Origin: Sabellastarte sp. h YS-2021
Taxonomy: Eukaryota; Annelida; Polychaeta; Sabellida; Sabellidae
NCBI GenBank assembly: GCA_964017235.1
Contig: OZ024929.1
Coordinates: 113,817,793-113,881,792 of the forward strand
DNA: 64,000 nucleotides
Direction of reading: 5' to 3'
Below are positions 24,183-35,759 of this stretch, piece by piece (within the stretch, counting starts at the first letter, position 1; each line of letters opens with the position of its first letter). The translations under genes were made by a program, and so were the position numbers. The notes beneath the pieces are model-generated. The model ran no database searches, was not told the DNA's origin, and saw only the letters and a list, made by a program, of their open reading frames with translations.

Positions 24183-24905
24183 ATTTCGACGGCTGAGGTA
24201 AAAGTAGGTCCATCAAAAATTTCGGATAGAATAAGGGTGGTGTTTCTGTTCGGGTCTTGTAAACAACAGTCTTTACTGTACTCAGCACCAAATCAGTGTA
24301 CACTAACTGGTAACCCCCTGCTTACTACGGCACATTGCACAGTACCAAAGTATGACCAGGTTAACATTAATTTGTAGTTACACTGATCGGCCATTTCTGT
24401 TTGAATTCCACATCCTCTTGTCGCATTGATAACCAGACGTTTCGACCCTACGGACGTATCGACCCGCCTTTTCCCAGACGTTTCGGCCTACTTTTGCTGG
24501 ACAATTTGACCCAATTTGGAAGCTATATAATATGTAATATTGCAAGGAAATCCCAGGGTAAATCTGTGTCCTCGTATCATGTCATGAATATTAATGACTT
24601 GGGTGCTATGACCGTGAGTTCTGTAGTTTAAAGTATTTGATTATCGTTCATGCTTCTATTTAATAAAATATTGCAAGGAAATCCCAGGGGAAATCTGTGA
24701 CCTTATATCTTCTCATGAATATTAATGACCTGGGTGCTATGGCCGTGAGTTCTCGAGTTTGAGGTATTTGATCGTCGTCTATGCTTCCATTTTATCAAAT
24801 ATTGCAAGGAAATGCCAGGGAAAATCTGTGTCCTATGTTCTCATGAATATTAATGACTTGGGTGCCATGAACTGCCGGATAAAAGTAGGTCGAAATGTCT
24901 AAAAA
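24183..24905. repeat. Inverted-repeat element enclosing a 131-bp tandem repeat
   Basis: AGACGTTTCGGCCTACTTTT at about 24476 is mirrored by AAAAGTAGGTCGAAATGTCT at about 24878. Between them a 131-bp unit starting ATATTGCAAGGAAAT repeats three times (24537, 24668, 24799). A further TAAAAGTAGGTCCATC copy lies at about 24200. No coding capacity. Diverged copies of the 131-bp unit occur inverted at about 25430-25700 and direct at 26860-27110. Confidence 0.6.
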
Positions 24906-24950
24906 ACACAGTTGAAACGTCCGATGGGTGGAAACATCTTGATACCATGG

Positions 24951-25864
24951 CATTCCACCAGTAAACGCCCATGCTGAAAGCTATTATATTGAATTTAAAT
25001 TTTATTGACAGCTTTATAATTTATTCTTCTACTGCCAGATTGTCAAATGATAAACACTACAATCAATAATGGAGGTGGCTTTCTACCAGTACCAGTGAAC
25101 ACCCACCTACCAGTGAGTGCCCGCCTTATATTTCTTTGATAGAGGTCAAGGACAAATGCTTCCTTTTATCAGTAAAGTGGGCATTCACTGGTATTTCTGG
25201 TTTGCAGTAAAAACGGCCGATAATAAAGATAAATTATTAAAATACAGCTTTTGGAAACAAATGTAATAACATCCACCTTAATTTTAGTTATAGTGCTAAT
25301 GACTGTGGTGTACAGGGATATGAGCATCTCATGACCACGCCATCTCTTGGCCAACAACTTGTACCCACAACTCGTACACATATTAGTTGTATGACCAGCT
25401 CATAATATCAACGAGGAAATATGCGACCACCCAATTCCTTGGGGTTTTCTAACAGTATTTTATATTTAATAAAGCGAAATGCTGCTTAAAAGATTGAGTA
25501 TTTTGTGTAAGAACGTCTATATTTAGTTAAAGATCAAATACTTCAAATTCCTGTACTTGCACAGCCCCTTAATATTCATGTATGCAAACATAAGAGGTCA
25601 TGGAATTCCGTGGGGTTTCTCAACAACATTATATATTTTTAAAATAAATGGTATGAAGAATGGTATTTTTTGTTGAAGGTTAATGATATCTTGGGTACGA
25701 GTTGTGGGTACGAGTTGTTGGTCAGGAGCTGTCTTGGTTACAAGTTGCATGTAAATCGGTGTACATCATTTGACAATCAGCTGGTGGAAGAATAGAATAT
25801 AAAGCTGTAAGTATACTTTAAATTCAATATATTAACTTCAACATGGGTGTTTACTGGTAGAATG
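24951..25864. repeat. ~0.9-kb element with ~115-bp terminal inverted repeats
   Basis: The left arm starts CATTCCACCAGTAAACGCCC; the right arm ends GGGTGTTTACTGGTAGAATG. The inversion holds through ATTGAATTTAAA, CAGCTTTATA and GATTGTCAAATGAT, and again through CCAACAACTTGTACCCACAA near the centre. No ORF of interest. The same terminal words recur at 26450-26777. Confidence 0.6.
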
Positions 25865-26204
25865 TAACCAGCGAGTATTTTCCATTTAGTTTTCACTGTT
25901 TATTTTTTGGTATCTGTATTGTATTGTACTCTACATGACAGGAATTTCGAGTGCTGCACTGTATACAGTACATCTTAATGTCAGATCTGTACAAGGATGA
26001 AAACTTTATTGGATACTGTAAAAGTCAAGTTTAGTGTTGAATCAGATATGAATGGTGTATGGTAATATAAGGTGCACAATAAATTTACTTTCTCTCACTA
26101 GTATTTATTTAGAGCGTATGATCAGTTTCTCAATATAAAAATTTTCTGTTTGTGTTGGATGGGGTCAGATATTGATTCCTGTATATTAGTCACAAAAGAT
26201 TAAT

Positions 26205-26245
26205 CAACATAGTAGATAGATAGATAAGATAGATAGATAATATTT
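26205..26245. repeat. (TAGA)n microsatellite
   Basis: TAGATAGATAGATAAGATAGATAGATA at about 26214-26240, a simple tetranucleotide repeat shown here only by its composition. Confidence 0.85.
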
Positions 26246-26449
26246 TTATTTTACTGACGGTGTGTTATCCAGAGTTACATATATATAAACAGAAAGTTTA
26301 TACAACATTTTTACTGAAACAGAATATAATAACACCCAGCCATTATGCTTACAGGTCAGTATGAAATCTTCTAACAGTATATGTATGTGCATAACAATAT
26401 GAAGAAAGATTAGAAATATACACAAAAACAAAAACATAGTAGCAAATAT

Positions 26450-26777
26450 AGTGGCTTCCTACCAGTAAATGCCCATGCTTGGATAATATTTAAAATTTAT
26501 ATTATAGTAGCAGGTTAAGCTTATATCTATTCCTTTTCAAACAAATTATCAAATTACATACAGTGCAATTAATGCTTTGATTATGCTGTTCATTATTTCT
26601 TTGAAAGTATTATATTTTGACAAGATATTTCTATTATCGGCCTTTTTTATGGCAAACCAGAAATATCAGTGAACAAGCATATTGTAGACATATAGAAGGA
26701 TTTGTCCTTGATCTCTAACAAAGAAATATAAGGCAGGTGTTCACTGGTAGACAGGCGTTTAATGGTCGAAAGCCACT
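26450..26777. mobile_element. ~330-bp MITE with terminal inverted repeats
   Basis: Left AGTGGCTTCCTACCAGTAAA, right the complement GGCGTTTAATGGTCGAAAGC plus CACT. AT flanks both ends. The interior (26640-26775) is an inverted copy of 25078-25215 (ATATTTCTGGTTTGC, GATCAAGGACAAAT, CTTATATTTCTTTG). Non-coding. Confidence 0.6.
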
Positions 26778-27654
26778 ATTATTCTTTGTACAATGAATAA
26801 CAATTGTATCGTTTGTATTTACATTTTTTTAATTTGAAAGATAAGAACTTTAAGCTACTTTTCTACAAAATGTTGTTGGAAAACCTACAGAATTCTGTGA
26901 CTTCATATTTTCCATGCACACATGAATATTAATAAAATGTAGCAGTCCGCAAATTTGAAGTATTAAACTTAATCTTCAAGCTGCCTTTCTATAAGTAAAA
27001 TATTGTAATGAAATCCCAAGGAATTTTGTGACCTTCTATTTTCTATACATGAGTAAGTTGTACAAATCCACAAATTTGAACTATTTGATCTTGTACAAAT
27101 CAATGTTTCCTTGTAAAACATGGGGGAACTGATGTACAAACATTTACTTATGTGTGAGGAACCTGACGCATAGCCAATTCATGATATTTATCAACACATG
27201 TCACTTAACATATCCTCATATGGACATATATTGTGCATTTTAATTAAGTGATACATGTGTAGTATGCTTTTTATGTCGGCTGCCTTGTCAGTCAGCTGAC
27301 ATTATGGCATCACTCTGTGGTGTCTGCGTGAACAACTTCTCCTCCAAAATTACAAGACCCAGAGACATGCTGTTTTTTTAAAAGATATCTTAGGTATCGA
27401 GGATGATAAATTGTTCAAAGCATGCAGATCTGTGTGTTCGTCTGTTCTCCAGAGCCATTACAAGTGAGGTACCTCCACCCATAGTTAGAAAATTTCAACA
27501 CTTTATCACAATTTTCTCATTGACTATTGCAGGGATTGTTCTCTTATCTTGCAGATAAGTACCAGTCTACTAGTAGATTCCAATGTGTGAGTATCAGGCC
27601 TGGATCTTTCTGCATCAATTTTTTATGAATTTTTAAAATAATTTTTAATGCATT
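26778..27654. other. No gene recognised; diverged 131-bp repeat relatives
   Basis: 26860-27110 holds two poor relatives of the 131-bp unit (TGTTGGAAAACCTACAG; TATTGTAATGAAATCCCAAG). The remainder to 27654 shows nothing I can identify. Confidence 0.4.
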
Positions 27655-29330
27655 TAAATTCATGAAATCATGCAAGAAATCACTTATAACTTGAAAAGTA
27701 TTGCATTTAGAGCATTTTGTTAAAATATGTTATTCAGCTACTTTTTCTATAGCTACAACATGGAGTGTAACGTGAGAGTCTGTCCCAATAGCTAAATGAG
27801 TAATAGCTAGTTTCTGACTTTTTAGTACCTTCCATAATGAGTAAAATCACTTGTAACTTTAAAACTGTTGCATTTACAGAATTTTGTATATATATTGTTG
27901 GATTTTTACTTTCTCTGTTTCTGCTGGTGTGGCCAATTTAATTTCAGGCAGAACATCAGTAAAAACACCAATAGAAAAAAAACCCACCAAGTTCTAATTC
28001 ATCAACTATATTGCTTTCTTTATACAGTTACTTTATAAACAGTAAATATACAGTTATATACAATTATGTACATCACACTTTGCCTGATCTCTCTCAGATC
28101 TGTTGCTCTGATCTGTAACTCCACTCCCTGTTATACTTTTTGCCCGCATCCCACTAACCACTAGGACTAATTCTACATGTTCTGGACCCACAGCCCAGTG
28201 CCAGCAGATTCTTCAAATTTTGGGCTCTCATTAATTCTGGGGTCCCGCAAAACTGCGTGGGCCCGCAAGACTGCGGGGTCCGCAAATACTATGGGGGCCC
28301 ACAAATCCCAGATAAGAGACAGTTACTGACCTATGTATATACGAACACTGCAAGACTGTTATTTAAAACCATAATATATATGTCATTCAACTGCTTTTGA
28401 TTTAGCTATAACAATAAAATTGCAGGCCTGTAGTGCATTGCATAGCAGAGCAATAGCTACTTTCAGGTTCTCACTGTTGAGTAAATCAGTTGTAACTTTA
28501 AAAATATTGCATTTAGAGTATTTTCTTTAAATATGTTGCTCACCTACTTTTTGGTCAGCTGCAACATAGTAAAAGTGCAATTGACCTGTAGGTCATTGCA
28601 AAGCTGAGCAATAGCTACTAACAGGTTCTCACTGTTGAGTAAATCAATTGTATCTTGAAAACGATTGCATTTAGAGAATTTTGTTTAAATATGTTGTTCA
28701 CCTTCTTTTGGGTTAGCTATAACATAGTAAAATTGCAGACTTATAGCTCAATGTATAGCTGAGCCATAGCTACTTTCAGGTTCTCACTGTTGAGGTTTAA
28801 CTCAAAAACTATTGCATTTTGAGAATTTTCTTTAGATATGTTACTTATGTACTTTTGGGTCAGCTATAAGCCTATACCATAGTGAAATTGTAGACCTATA
28901 GGTTATAGCATAGCTGAGCAATAGCTACTTTAAGGTTCTCACTGTTGAGTAAATCAGTTGAAACTCGAAAGCTATTGCATTGAGAGAATTTTGTTTACAT
29001 ATGTTATTCACCTACTTTTGGGTCAGCTATAATATAGTGAAATTGTAGACATGTAGCTCATAGCATAGCTGAGCAATAGATACTTTGATGTTCTCACTGT
29101 TTAGTGAATCAGTTGTAACTTGAAAACTATTGCATTTACAGAATTTTCTTTAACTATGTTATTCACATACTTTTGCATCAGATATAACATAGTGAAATTG
29201 CAGAGTTGTAGCTCATTTCATAGCTAAACAAAAGCTACTTTGAGGTTCTCACTGTTGAGTAAATCAATTGTAGCTTGAAAACTATTGCATTTACAGTGTT
29301 TTGTTTAAATTTTCTCCACCTACTTTTTAC
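27655..29330. repeat. 155-bp satellite array, interrupted
   Basis: TTCTCACTGTTGAGTAAATC recurs at 28468, 28626, 28781, 28936, 29091 and 29246, i.e. every 155-158 bp. Each unit also carries AACTATTGCATTTA(C/G)AG, TTCACCTACTTTTGGGTCAG and CATAGCTGAGCAATAGCTAC. Two diverged units precede at 27655-27905. Sequence at about 27906-28340, including a small GC-rich repeat (GGGGTCCCGCAAAACTGCG-like, four copies at 28230-28310), interrupts the array. Non-coding. Confidence 0.85.
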
Positions 29331-30555
29331 ACCTTAACAGTTAGCTTGGTACTTTACTTCTGAATACCATTTGCAGGGCACGACTTTTGTGTCCTTTTCT
29401 TCTTTCACTTCTACTCTGAAACTCAAACCACACAGTCAGCTGACACAGAGCCCGTTCACGGGCACTGATTGCTTGTTAAATGAGATGCAATCCCTGAACC
29501 TTCTAAATTCACCTGTAATGCATACAAGTCTGGCCTACAACAGGTTGAGCTAAATAGGAAACTCCTGCAGCTTTCTGTGGCATTATCGCAGATACACATA
29601 AGTGTATTCTTTTACTGAAGACATGTTCTTAATTTTTCTATGACTACATTTTCTATTCTGTATCAGGTTCAACATTGCTAGGGTTAAGTCTTGTTTTGAT
29701 AATCATGTATATTGATTTATTCGTTAATATTGAGATGTAAACTTAATCAGTGTCATATTTAGATATTTTTTCAGCATATTTCATTGATAGTTATTGATTC
29801 CATTCTCACTTTATGTTGAATAGAAAAGTGAATACAAAATTTTACCTCTCATAACTTGGGACTTCTGCAATTTTGTAACTGTGTGGAGATTTAAAACTTG
29901 ACCTATGCTTTTGATCAATGTTCTTCACTTTCATAAATTAAAAAATACATGTGTGACATGAAAATGATACATAGTTTGAAGAAAAGATAAAATCATGGTA
30001 CTTATTTGTGGTAAAAATGGTTCTTTATGAATATTAATGAGCTGATCAGAAAACATGCTGATATAAAGCTGAATATATAGCGCATACTCTAACTAATAAT
30101 GTGTATATATTTATGTGTATATCTAGGGATAAATAATATGCATTAAATACATCACATATCACAAACAGTACAAAATTTGCACTAAAATTACATTCATTTA
30201 AGTATTTGTTTTTTTAAGTAATTTGTACCTTCAGTATTTAAAATACCGCAATATTTAAGGATTTTTTGTCATATTTTGCATTTGTTCGTAGAATTTGTGG
30301 AATCCATATTTACAAAAAGTGTAATTGTTACACCCGGTTTGTATGTCAAATAGCATCAATATTGATTCACGAAAGTGGTAACTACAATAGTGAATTAGAA
30401 CTACCATCAAAGAAATTGAACCCAGTAAATATCAAGAACTCATTAAAAAATATAATACTTATATATTGGCTTCATTCAGAATCACTAGGTGTTTCAAAAT
30501 AAATGAGTTTACGTTTTTATATTAAATAGAATGGGTTAAAAATAGCAACACAGAG
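29331..30555. other. Region upstream of the ASB gene
   Basis: Contains no recognised repeat. It should hold the 5' end and promoter of the gene starting at 30556, but I see no TATA box or initiator that I can defend. Confidence 0.35.
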
Positions 30556-30654
30556 ATGGGTCAACATGAGAGTGTGCATCATGTGGTCAACAAAGATAAT
30601 ATCAAGCAATTACAAAAGCTCCTGAAAAAGAAAAGAGTTAATGTCAACCAGATG
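30556..30654 (+). CDS. ASB-type ankyrin/SOCS-box protein, exon 1 (start codon)
   Basis: ATG at 30556 opens 33 codons ending CAG ATG|GTAAAT, phase 0. An in-frame TAA at 30523-30525 supports this start. The peptide MGQHESVHHVVNKDN, IKQLQKLLKKKRVNVNQ resembles the first helix pair of an ankyrin stack; the second ankyrin-like unit begins in the next exon (IDHKTALFNAV). Together the coding exons give 1092 or 1155 bases, both divisible by three, which strongly supports the gene model. ASB proteins are substrate-recognition subunits of Elongin B/C-Cullin5 ubiquitin ligases. I cannot say which vertebrate ASB, if any, is the orthologue. Confidence 0.75.
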
Positions 30655-31434
30655 GTAAATATATTGTGTTTTAGATTTTCCAAAGTTATGTGCACTGACC
30701 GAAAACAATTGTAAGAGTGATAGAATTATAGATTCAAATACAATATTTGTAACTTCCCACAAAGAAATTGGATATACAGTGGATTTGGTCTAAGTCAAAG
30801 TTGCAAAATGTCAGCCATTTACTTCTACTTATGGCAACTTCTAGTTATACCCACTTTGAGAAATATATGAGGTACTAAAGATACTATGTAATTTAAGTCT
30901 CATGCAATAATTAACACCTTGTGATCACTCTTCTTTGAAATTTATTTGTTTGCTGGTCAGACTTGCAAACACAAAAGTGAGGAATCAGGTACAGGTACAG
31001 AGTGTCACAATGATACTACTTTGTCACAACTTTTGTGGATATTGATACTTCTGTACACACAATATTTATAGGTTCTACTTATACCTTGTTATTCCTATTG
31101 AAAAGTAACACTTTGTGCATCAAATTAGTTTTTAGTTATGCCCACTTTCTGTAAGTCGAACTTCCACTTATCCTTATATTTTGCACTAATAATTGTTGGG
31201 ACTTAGAAACTACTTCTACTTATAGCAATATTCTACTTATGACAGTTCTACTTACACCAAATCTACTGTATTCCTTTTTATAATGGTAAATATTTTCCAT
31301 GCGATCCCTTTTAATCAAGAATATAAAACCAAAAGAACCAAACTAAAAATGTCCTGCAGTTTATTCCTTTTATCCTCACTTTGCAGTGACTGATGTTTGC
31401 AAGTTTCACTTTGTAAGAATCCTCCATAACTTAT

Positions 31435-33312
31435 TACCCCACAGCCCTTAATGGCTGTTGGGGTATTGTTTTCACCCATGGTGTCCGGATGGTCGGGCGG
31501 GCGGGCGTCTGGGCGGGCGGGTGGGCGGGCGGCGGGAAATAGTTTGTCCGGGCTGTATCTCAGAAACCGTAAGGTGTAGGAAGTTGATACTTAGTAGGGA
31601 CATTGGTTAGGGGGTGTAGCTGTGCAACGTCATGGTCTGACCTTGATTTGACCTTTGACCTTGCCGTAGTGACCTTGAGTTTGAAAATCTTGTCCGGGCT
31701 ATATCTCGGAAACTGTAAGGTGTAGGAAGTTGATACTTGGTAGGGATATTGGTTAGGGGGTGTAGTTGTGCAACGTCATGGTCTGACCTTGATTTGACCT
31801 TTGACCTTGCCGTAGTGACCTATAAAATGTTGTCCGGGCTATATCTCGGAAACTGTAAGGTGTAGGAAGTTGATACTTGGTAGGGATATTGGTTAGGGGG
31901 TGTAGGTGTGCAACGTCATGGTCTGACCTTGATTTGACCTTTGACCTTGCCGTAGTGACCTTGATCTATAAAATGTTGTCCGGGCTATATCTCGGAAACT
32001 GTAAGGCTTGGGAAGTTGATATTTGGTAGGGACATTGGTTAGGGGGTGTAGGTGTGCAACGTCATGGTCTGACCTTGATTTGACCTTTGACCTTGCCGTA
32101 GTGACCTTGACCTATAAAATGTTGTCCGGGCTATATCTCAGAAACCGTAAGGTGTAGGAAGTTGATACGTGGTACGGATATTGGTTAGGGGGTGTAGGTG
32201 TGCAACGTCATGGTGTGACCTTGATTTGACCTGTGACCTTGCCGTAGTGGCCTTGACCTATAAAATGTTGTCCAGGCTATATCTCAGAAACCGTAAGGTG
32301 TAGGAAGTTGATACTTGGTAGGGATATTGCTTAGGGGGTGTAGGTCTGCAGCGTCATGGTCTGACCTTGATTTGACCTTTGACCTTGCCGTAGTGACCTT
32401 GACCTATAAAATCATCAGGGCTGTATCTCGGAAACCGTAAGGAGTAGGAAGTTGATACTTGGTAGGGATATTGATTAGGGGGTGTAGGTGTGCAACGTCA
32501 TGGTCTGACCATGATTTGACCTTTAACCTTGCTGTAGTGACCTTGACCTATAAAATATTGTCCGGGCTTTATCACGGAAACTGTTAGGTGCAGGAAGTTG
32601 ATATTTGGTAGAGACATTGGCTAGGGGGTGTAGGTGTGCAGCATCATGGTGTGACCTTGATTTGACCTTTGACCTTGCCATAGTGACCTTGACCTATAAA
32701 ATCATCAGGGCTGTATCTCGGAAACCGTAAGGTGTAGGAAGTTGATACTTGGTAGGGACATTGGTTATTGGCTATAGGTGTGTATTATCATGGTGTGACC
32801 TTAATTTGACCTTTTACCTTGCCGTAGTGACCTTGACCTTTAAAATCTTGTTGCACCTTTGGGTCTGTCTTTTGATGCAGATTAAGCAAAAGTCATATTA
32901 GAATTTATTAAGAATTTTACTTTCATAACTTCCCATTGTAAGAGATAGAATTTCATCAAGTGAGCCGCAGATTTTACTCCAACACCACACATAAGCATTC
33001 ATTAAATGTATTACCACTTCTGTATGCATGGTAATATTCAAACCATCTAAACCATAATTCGGAAATGCAGATGTATATAAAGAGTGTTGACTTTTAGTTT
33101 ACTGATTAATGCTGTCATCTTGTCATTGAATTATCTTGTTTTAATACTTCATCTTTATACACATTATCTTTCTTTTAAACATTATTTCTCCATTTAAACA
33201 TTGTTTGGACCTTTATATAACTGACAGTGCTCTGAAAGTATCCTGAAGTTTGTACTGGTACAGTACTTCTATATCTCATGGTGTTGAAAATATTTCCCAA
33301 GGCTGTGGGGTA
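31435..33312 (+). mobile_element. Hairpin/minisatellite element, family 1, in ASB intron 1
   Basis: Ends TACCCCACAGCC (31435) and GGCTGTGGGGTA (33301-33312). The left end folds on itself: ACAGCC-CTTAAT-GGCTGT, then TGGGGTA. Next come (GGGCGGGCG)-type repeats at 31490-31535, then about nine 146-bp tandem units (31545-32850), then about 450 bp of AT-rich sequence. Non-coding; no transposase. The layout matches families 2 and 3 in this window. Confidence 0.72.
31545..32850. repeat. 146-bp tandem array rich in AGGTCA hexamers
   Basis: TGTCCGGGCT or a variant starts units at 31545, 31691, 31831, 31977, 32123, 32269, 32413, 32559 and 32703. Each has ATATCTCGGAAACTGTAAGG, AAGTTGATACTTGGTAGGGA, TTGGTTAGGGGGTGTAGGTG and a run of TGACCT hexamers (TGACCTTGATTTGACCTTTG...). 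Read on the minus strand, that last part gives about five AGGTCA sites per unit, including AGGTCAAAGGTCA (a DR1 arrangement). Confidence 0.9.
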
Positions 33313-33547
33313 CGGGCATCTCTGATGCTATTTTTAGTTTTAATAACTCAATTTATTGGTTTAACTTGTGCTTCCAACCATGTTTTTATGTCAACAACAA
33401 TGATTTAATCCATAATTAGTTTAATAAAACTTATTTATTTATAATAATATAATTTTATATTTAAGGATAATTTTATCATGAAAGTTTTTGTGATCTAGGA
33501 CTTACTGCAAGTAGATTTTTAAACATTTTTCTTGTAAAATGTTTCAG

Positions 33548-33705
33548 ATAGATCACAAGACTGCTCTTTTCAATGCAGTTAAAGACAATGTAAGGGAAAT
33601 TGTGGAGCTGCTTTTGGATCACAGAGCAGACCCCAATGTCCTTTGCACAATTCAAAGAGGAGATGGCTTCTCATTTGAATGGACAGCAATACATGAAAGT
33701 TGCAG
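33548..33705 (+). CDS. ASB-type protein, exon 2 (ankyrin repeat)
   Basis: Acceptor ATGTTTCAG| at 33547 and donor TGCAG|GTTTAT give 158 bases, in at phase 0 and out at phase 2. It encodes residues 34-85: KTALFNAVKDNVREIVELLL, DHRADPNVL, then FEWTAIHESC. This is one full ankyrin unit (TALFNAV...ELLLDHRADPNV follows the TPLHxAA...LLLxxGADxN pattern) and the start of the next. The donor is weaker than the others. Confidence 0.78.
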
Positions 33706-34157
33706 GTTTATCTCCTTAATGTGATATATCTGTTGTAAAATACTTTTCCTTATCTATGTACTGTTTTAAACCTCATATTTCTTTGCCAAAAGAAAGTCAG
33801 ATAAAAAAAGTAATATTCTGGTAATCTATATTACATCAGTTCTGTAGACATAGCCATTAATTTTTGGGGTATGGAAAACTAACGATCCAAATAACACAAT
33901 AGAAAATCATAAGGCAAGACTTATATGTGCAGGCAATGCTGATGTGGTATGGTTTTCACTTAATTTTAGCTGTGATGATTGCCATATTTTTGGTCATTTT
34001 AATATTACCTGCACTACTCCCACATTTATATTTGTATTGAGTAGTATTAATGACTTCAAGAAGATATGTACTAATGAAGATATGCATTACTGTGGGTGTA
34101 AATATGCTGGAGCTTGCAATACAGCTAGGCATGTGTATTTGTTGTAACCTTTCACAG

Positions 34158-34297
34158 ACAAAACAACACAGAGATACTGTCTAAACTGTTGGTACATGGT
34201 GGAGAAGCCGATTTACAGGCTCATCATCGGATGACTCCGCTACATGTGGCTGCCTGGCATGGTCATCGAGAGGCAGTCCAAGTCTTGATTGATGCAG
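34158..34297 (+). CDS. ASB-type protein, exon 3 (ankyrin repeats)
   Basis: Acceptor CCTTTCACAG|, donor GATGCAG|GTTCGC, 140 bases, phases 2 to 1. It encodes QNNTEILSKLLVHGGEADLQ followed by a near-consensus ankyrin unit, MTPLHVAAWHGHREAVQVLI then DAG. The split codons on both sides complete cleanly (AG|A Arg; G|GC Gly). This exon is the strongest single piece of ankyrin evidence in the gene. Confidence 0.85.
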
Positions 34298-34539
34298 GTT
34301 CGCTTGCTCTGCATCACTAACTCCCCTTTTGTATATACAGATGGTATATCTGACAAACTGTTAAAAACCTTTGATCTACACATTATGCAGCAGACACTGT
34401 TGTAAAAGCAAATGGAAACCCTGATGCTTCAAACAATATTGAAACATCTCCATTGGTTACCAAATCAAGCAGAGGATAAAATTTTAAAAAATTTGCTCAA
34501 TGCGTTCAAAGCAGTTGAACTCTGTGGAGTCTAAAAGAA

Positions 34540-34600
34540 CTCCCCCCACCCCACCACACACCCCCCCCCCCCAAAAAAAAAGAAAAAAAAAAGAGAAGCT
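34540..34600. repeat. Poly-C/poly-A low-complexity tract
   Basis: A run of C followed directly by A-rich sequence at about 34558-34592 in ASB intron 3. A simple sequence with no further meaning seen. Confidence 0.8.
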
Positions 34601-35759
34601 TATCTAGGATTTCCAGATAGCAGGATGAAGTTCAGTGGAATAACTAGGTTAAAATAGTATTTCACCGAACTAAGTTCCACTTATCACTGTATACATATTT
34701 AGTGAGGACACAGTTTTTTCAGCAGTATATAGAGTAGTCTTGATCATTGAATCCTGATTGTCTGAAAATCCAGCTGAACCGAACTTTTCTTATGTTTTCC
34801 CATATTTCGGTTTTGTTGTCTACCATTGTGATGGACAATAATAGGTAATTTTTAGGAATCTTCATATTTATGTGACTAGAAATCGTGAAAGCCATTACAT
34901 ACATCAATTTATTATAATTCATTGATCTGTCACCTTTTTAGGCGGGTTGCGTGTAACCAACCCGCCTATTAGATTGATGTGTCTGACGTCCGTCTGTCTG
35001 TCCGTCTGTCCGTCCACATTTTTTGTTTCCGGACTCTAACTTTAAAACGGTTTGACCAATCAAATTCAAACTTCACAGGGAGATAGATCACCATCATAGC
35101 TAGGTTCCTTTCGAAATTGGTGAAATTCCGTGTGTTCGTTTGTCCGTTTTTCGTCCGTTTGTCTGTCCATCCATCTGTTTGTCCACATTTTCGTTTCCGG
35201 ACTCTAAAACGGTTTGACCAATCAAATTCAAACTTCACAGGGAGATAGATCACCATCATAGCTAGGTTCCTTTCGAAATTGGTGAAATTCCGTGTGTTCG
35301 TTTGTCCGTTTTTTGTCCGTTTGTCTGTCCATCCATCTGTTTGTCCACATTTTCGTTTCCGGACTCTAACTTTAAAACGGTTTGACCAATCAAATTCAAA
35401 CTTCACAGGGAGATAGATCACCATCATAGCTAGGTTCCTTTCGAAATTGGTGAAATTCCGTCTGTTTGTTTGTCTGTTTTTCCGTCCGTTTCTTCGTTTT
35501 TGTCCGTTTTTCTGTCCATCCATCTGTCCGTCCACATTTTTGTTTCCGGACTCTAACTCGAAAACGGTTACTCCAATCTAATTCAAACTTCACAGGGACA
35601 TACATCACCATCATAGCTAGGTTCCTTTCGAAATTGGTGTAAATCCGTCCGTTCATTTGTCTTGTTTTTCTGTCCATTTGTTCGTTTTTAGGCGGGTTGC
35701 GTGTAACCAACCCGCCTATTAGATTGATGTGTCCGACGTCCGTCTGTCCGTCCACATTT

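Noticed and set aside
31600..32780. TTAGGG words suggesting telomeric repeats
   Set aside because: TTAGGGGG occurs once per 146-bp unit as part of a longer motif, never as tandem TTAGGG.
34969..35755. Two long minus-strand open frames (188 and 119 codons) with repeated FEFDWSNRF-like segments
   Set aside because: They run through a minisatellite with ~165-bp units and simple GTCCGTTTGTC repeats; the frame stays open because the repeat lacks stops in that phase, not because it encodes a protein.
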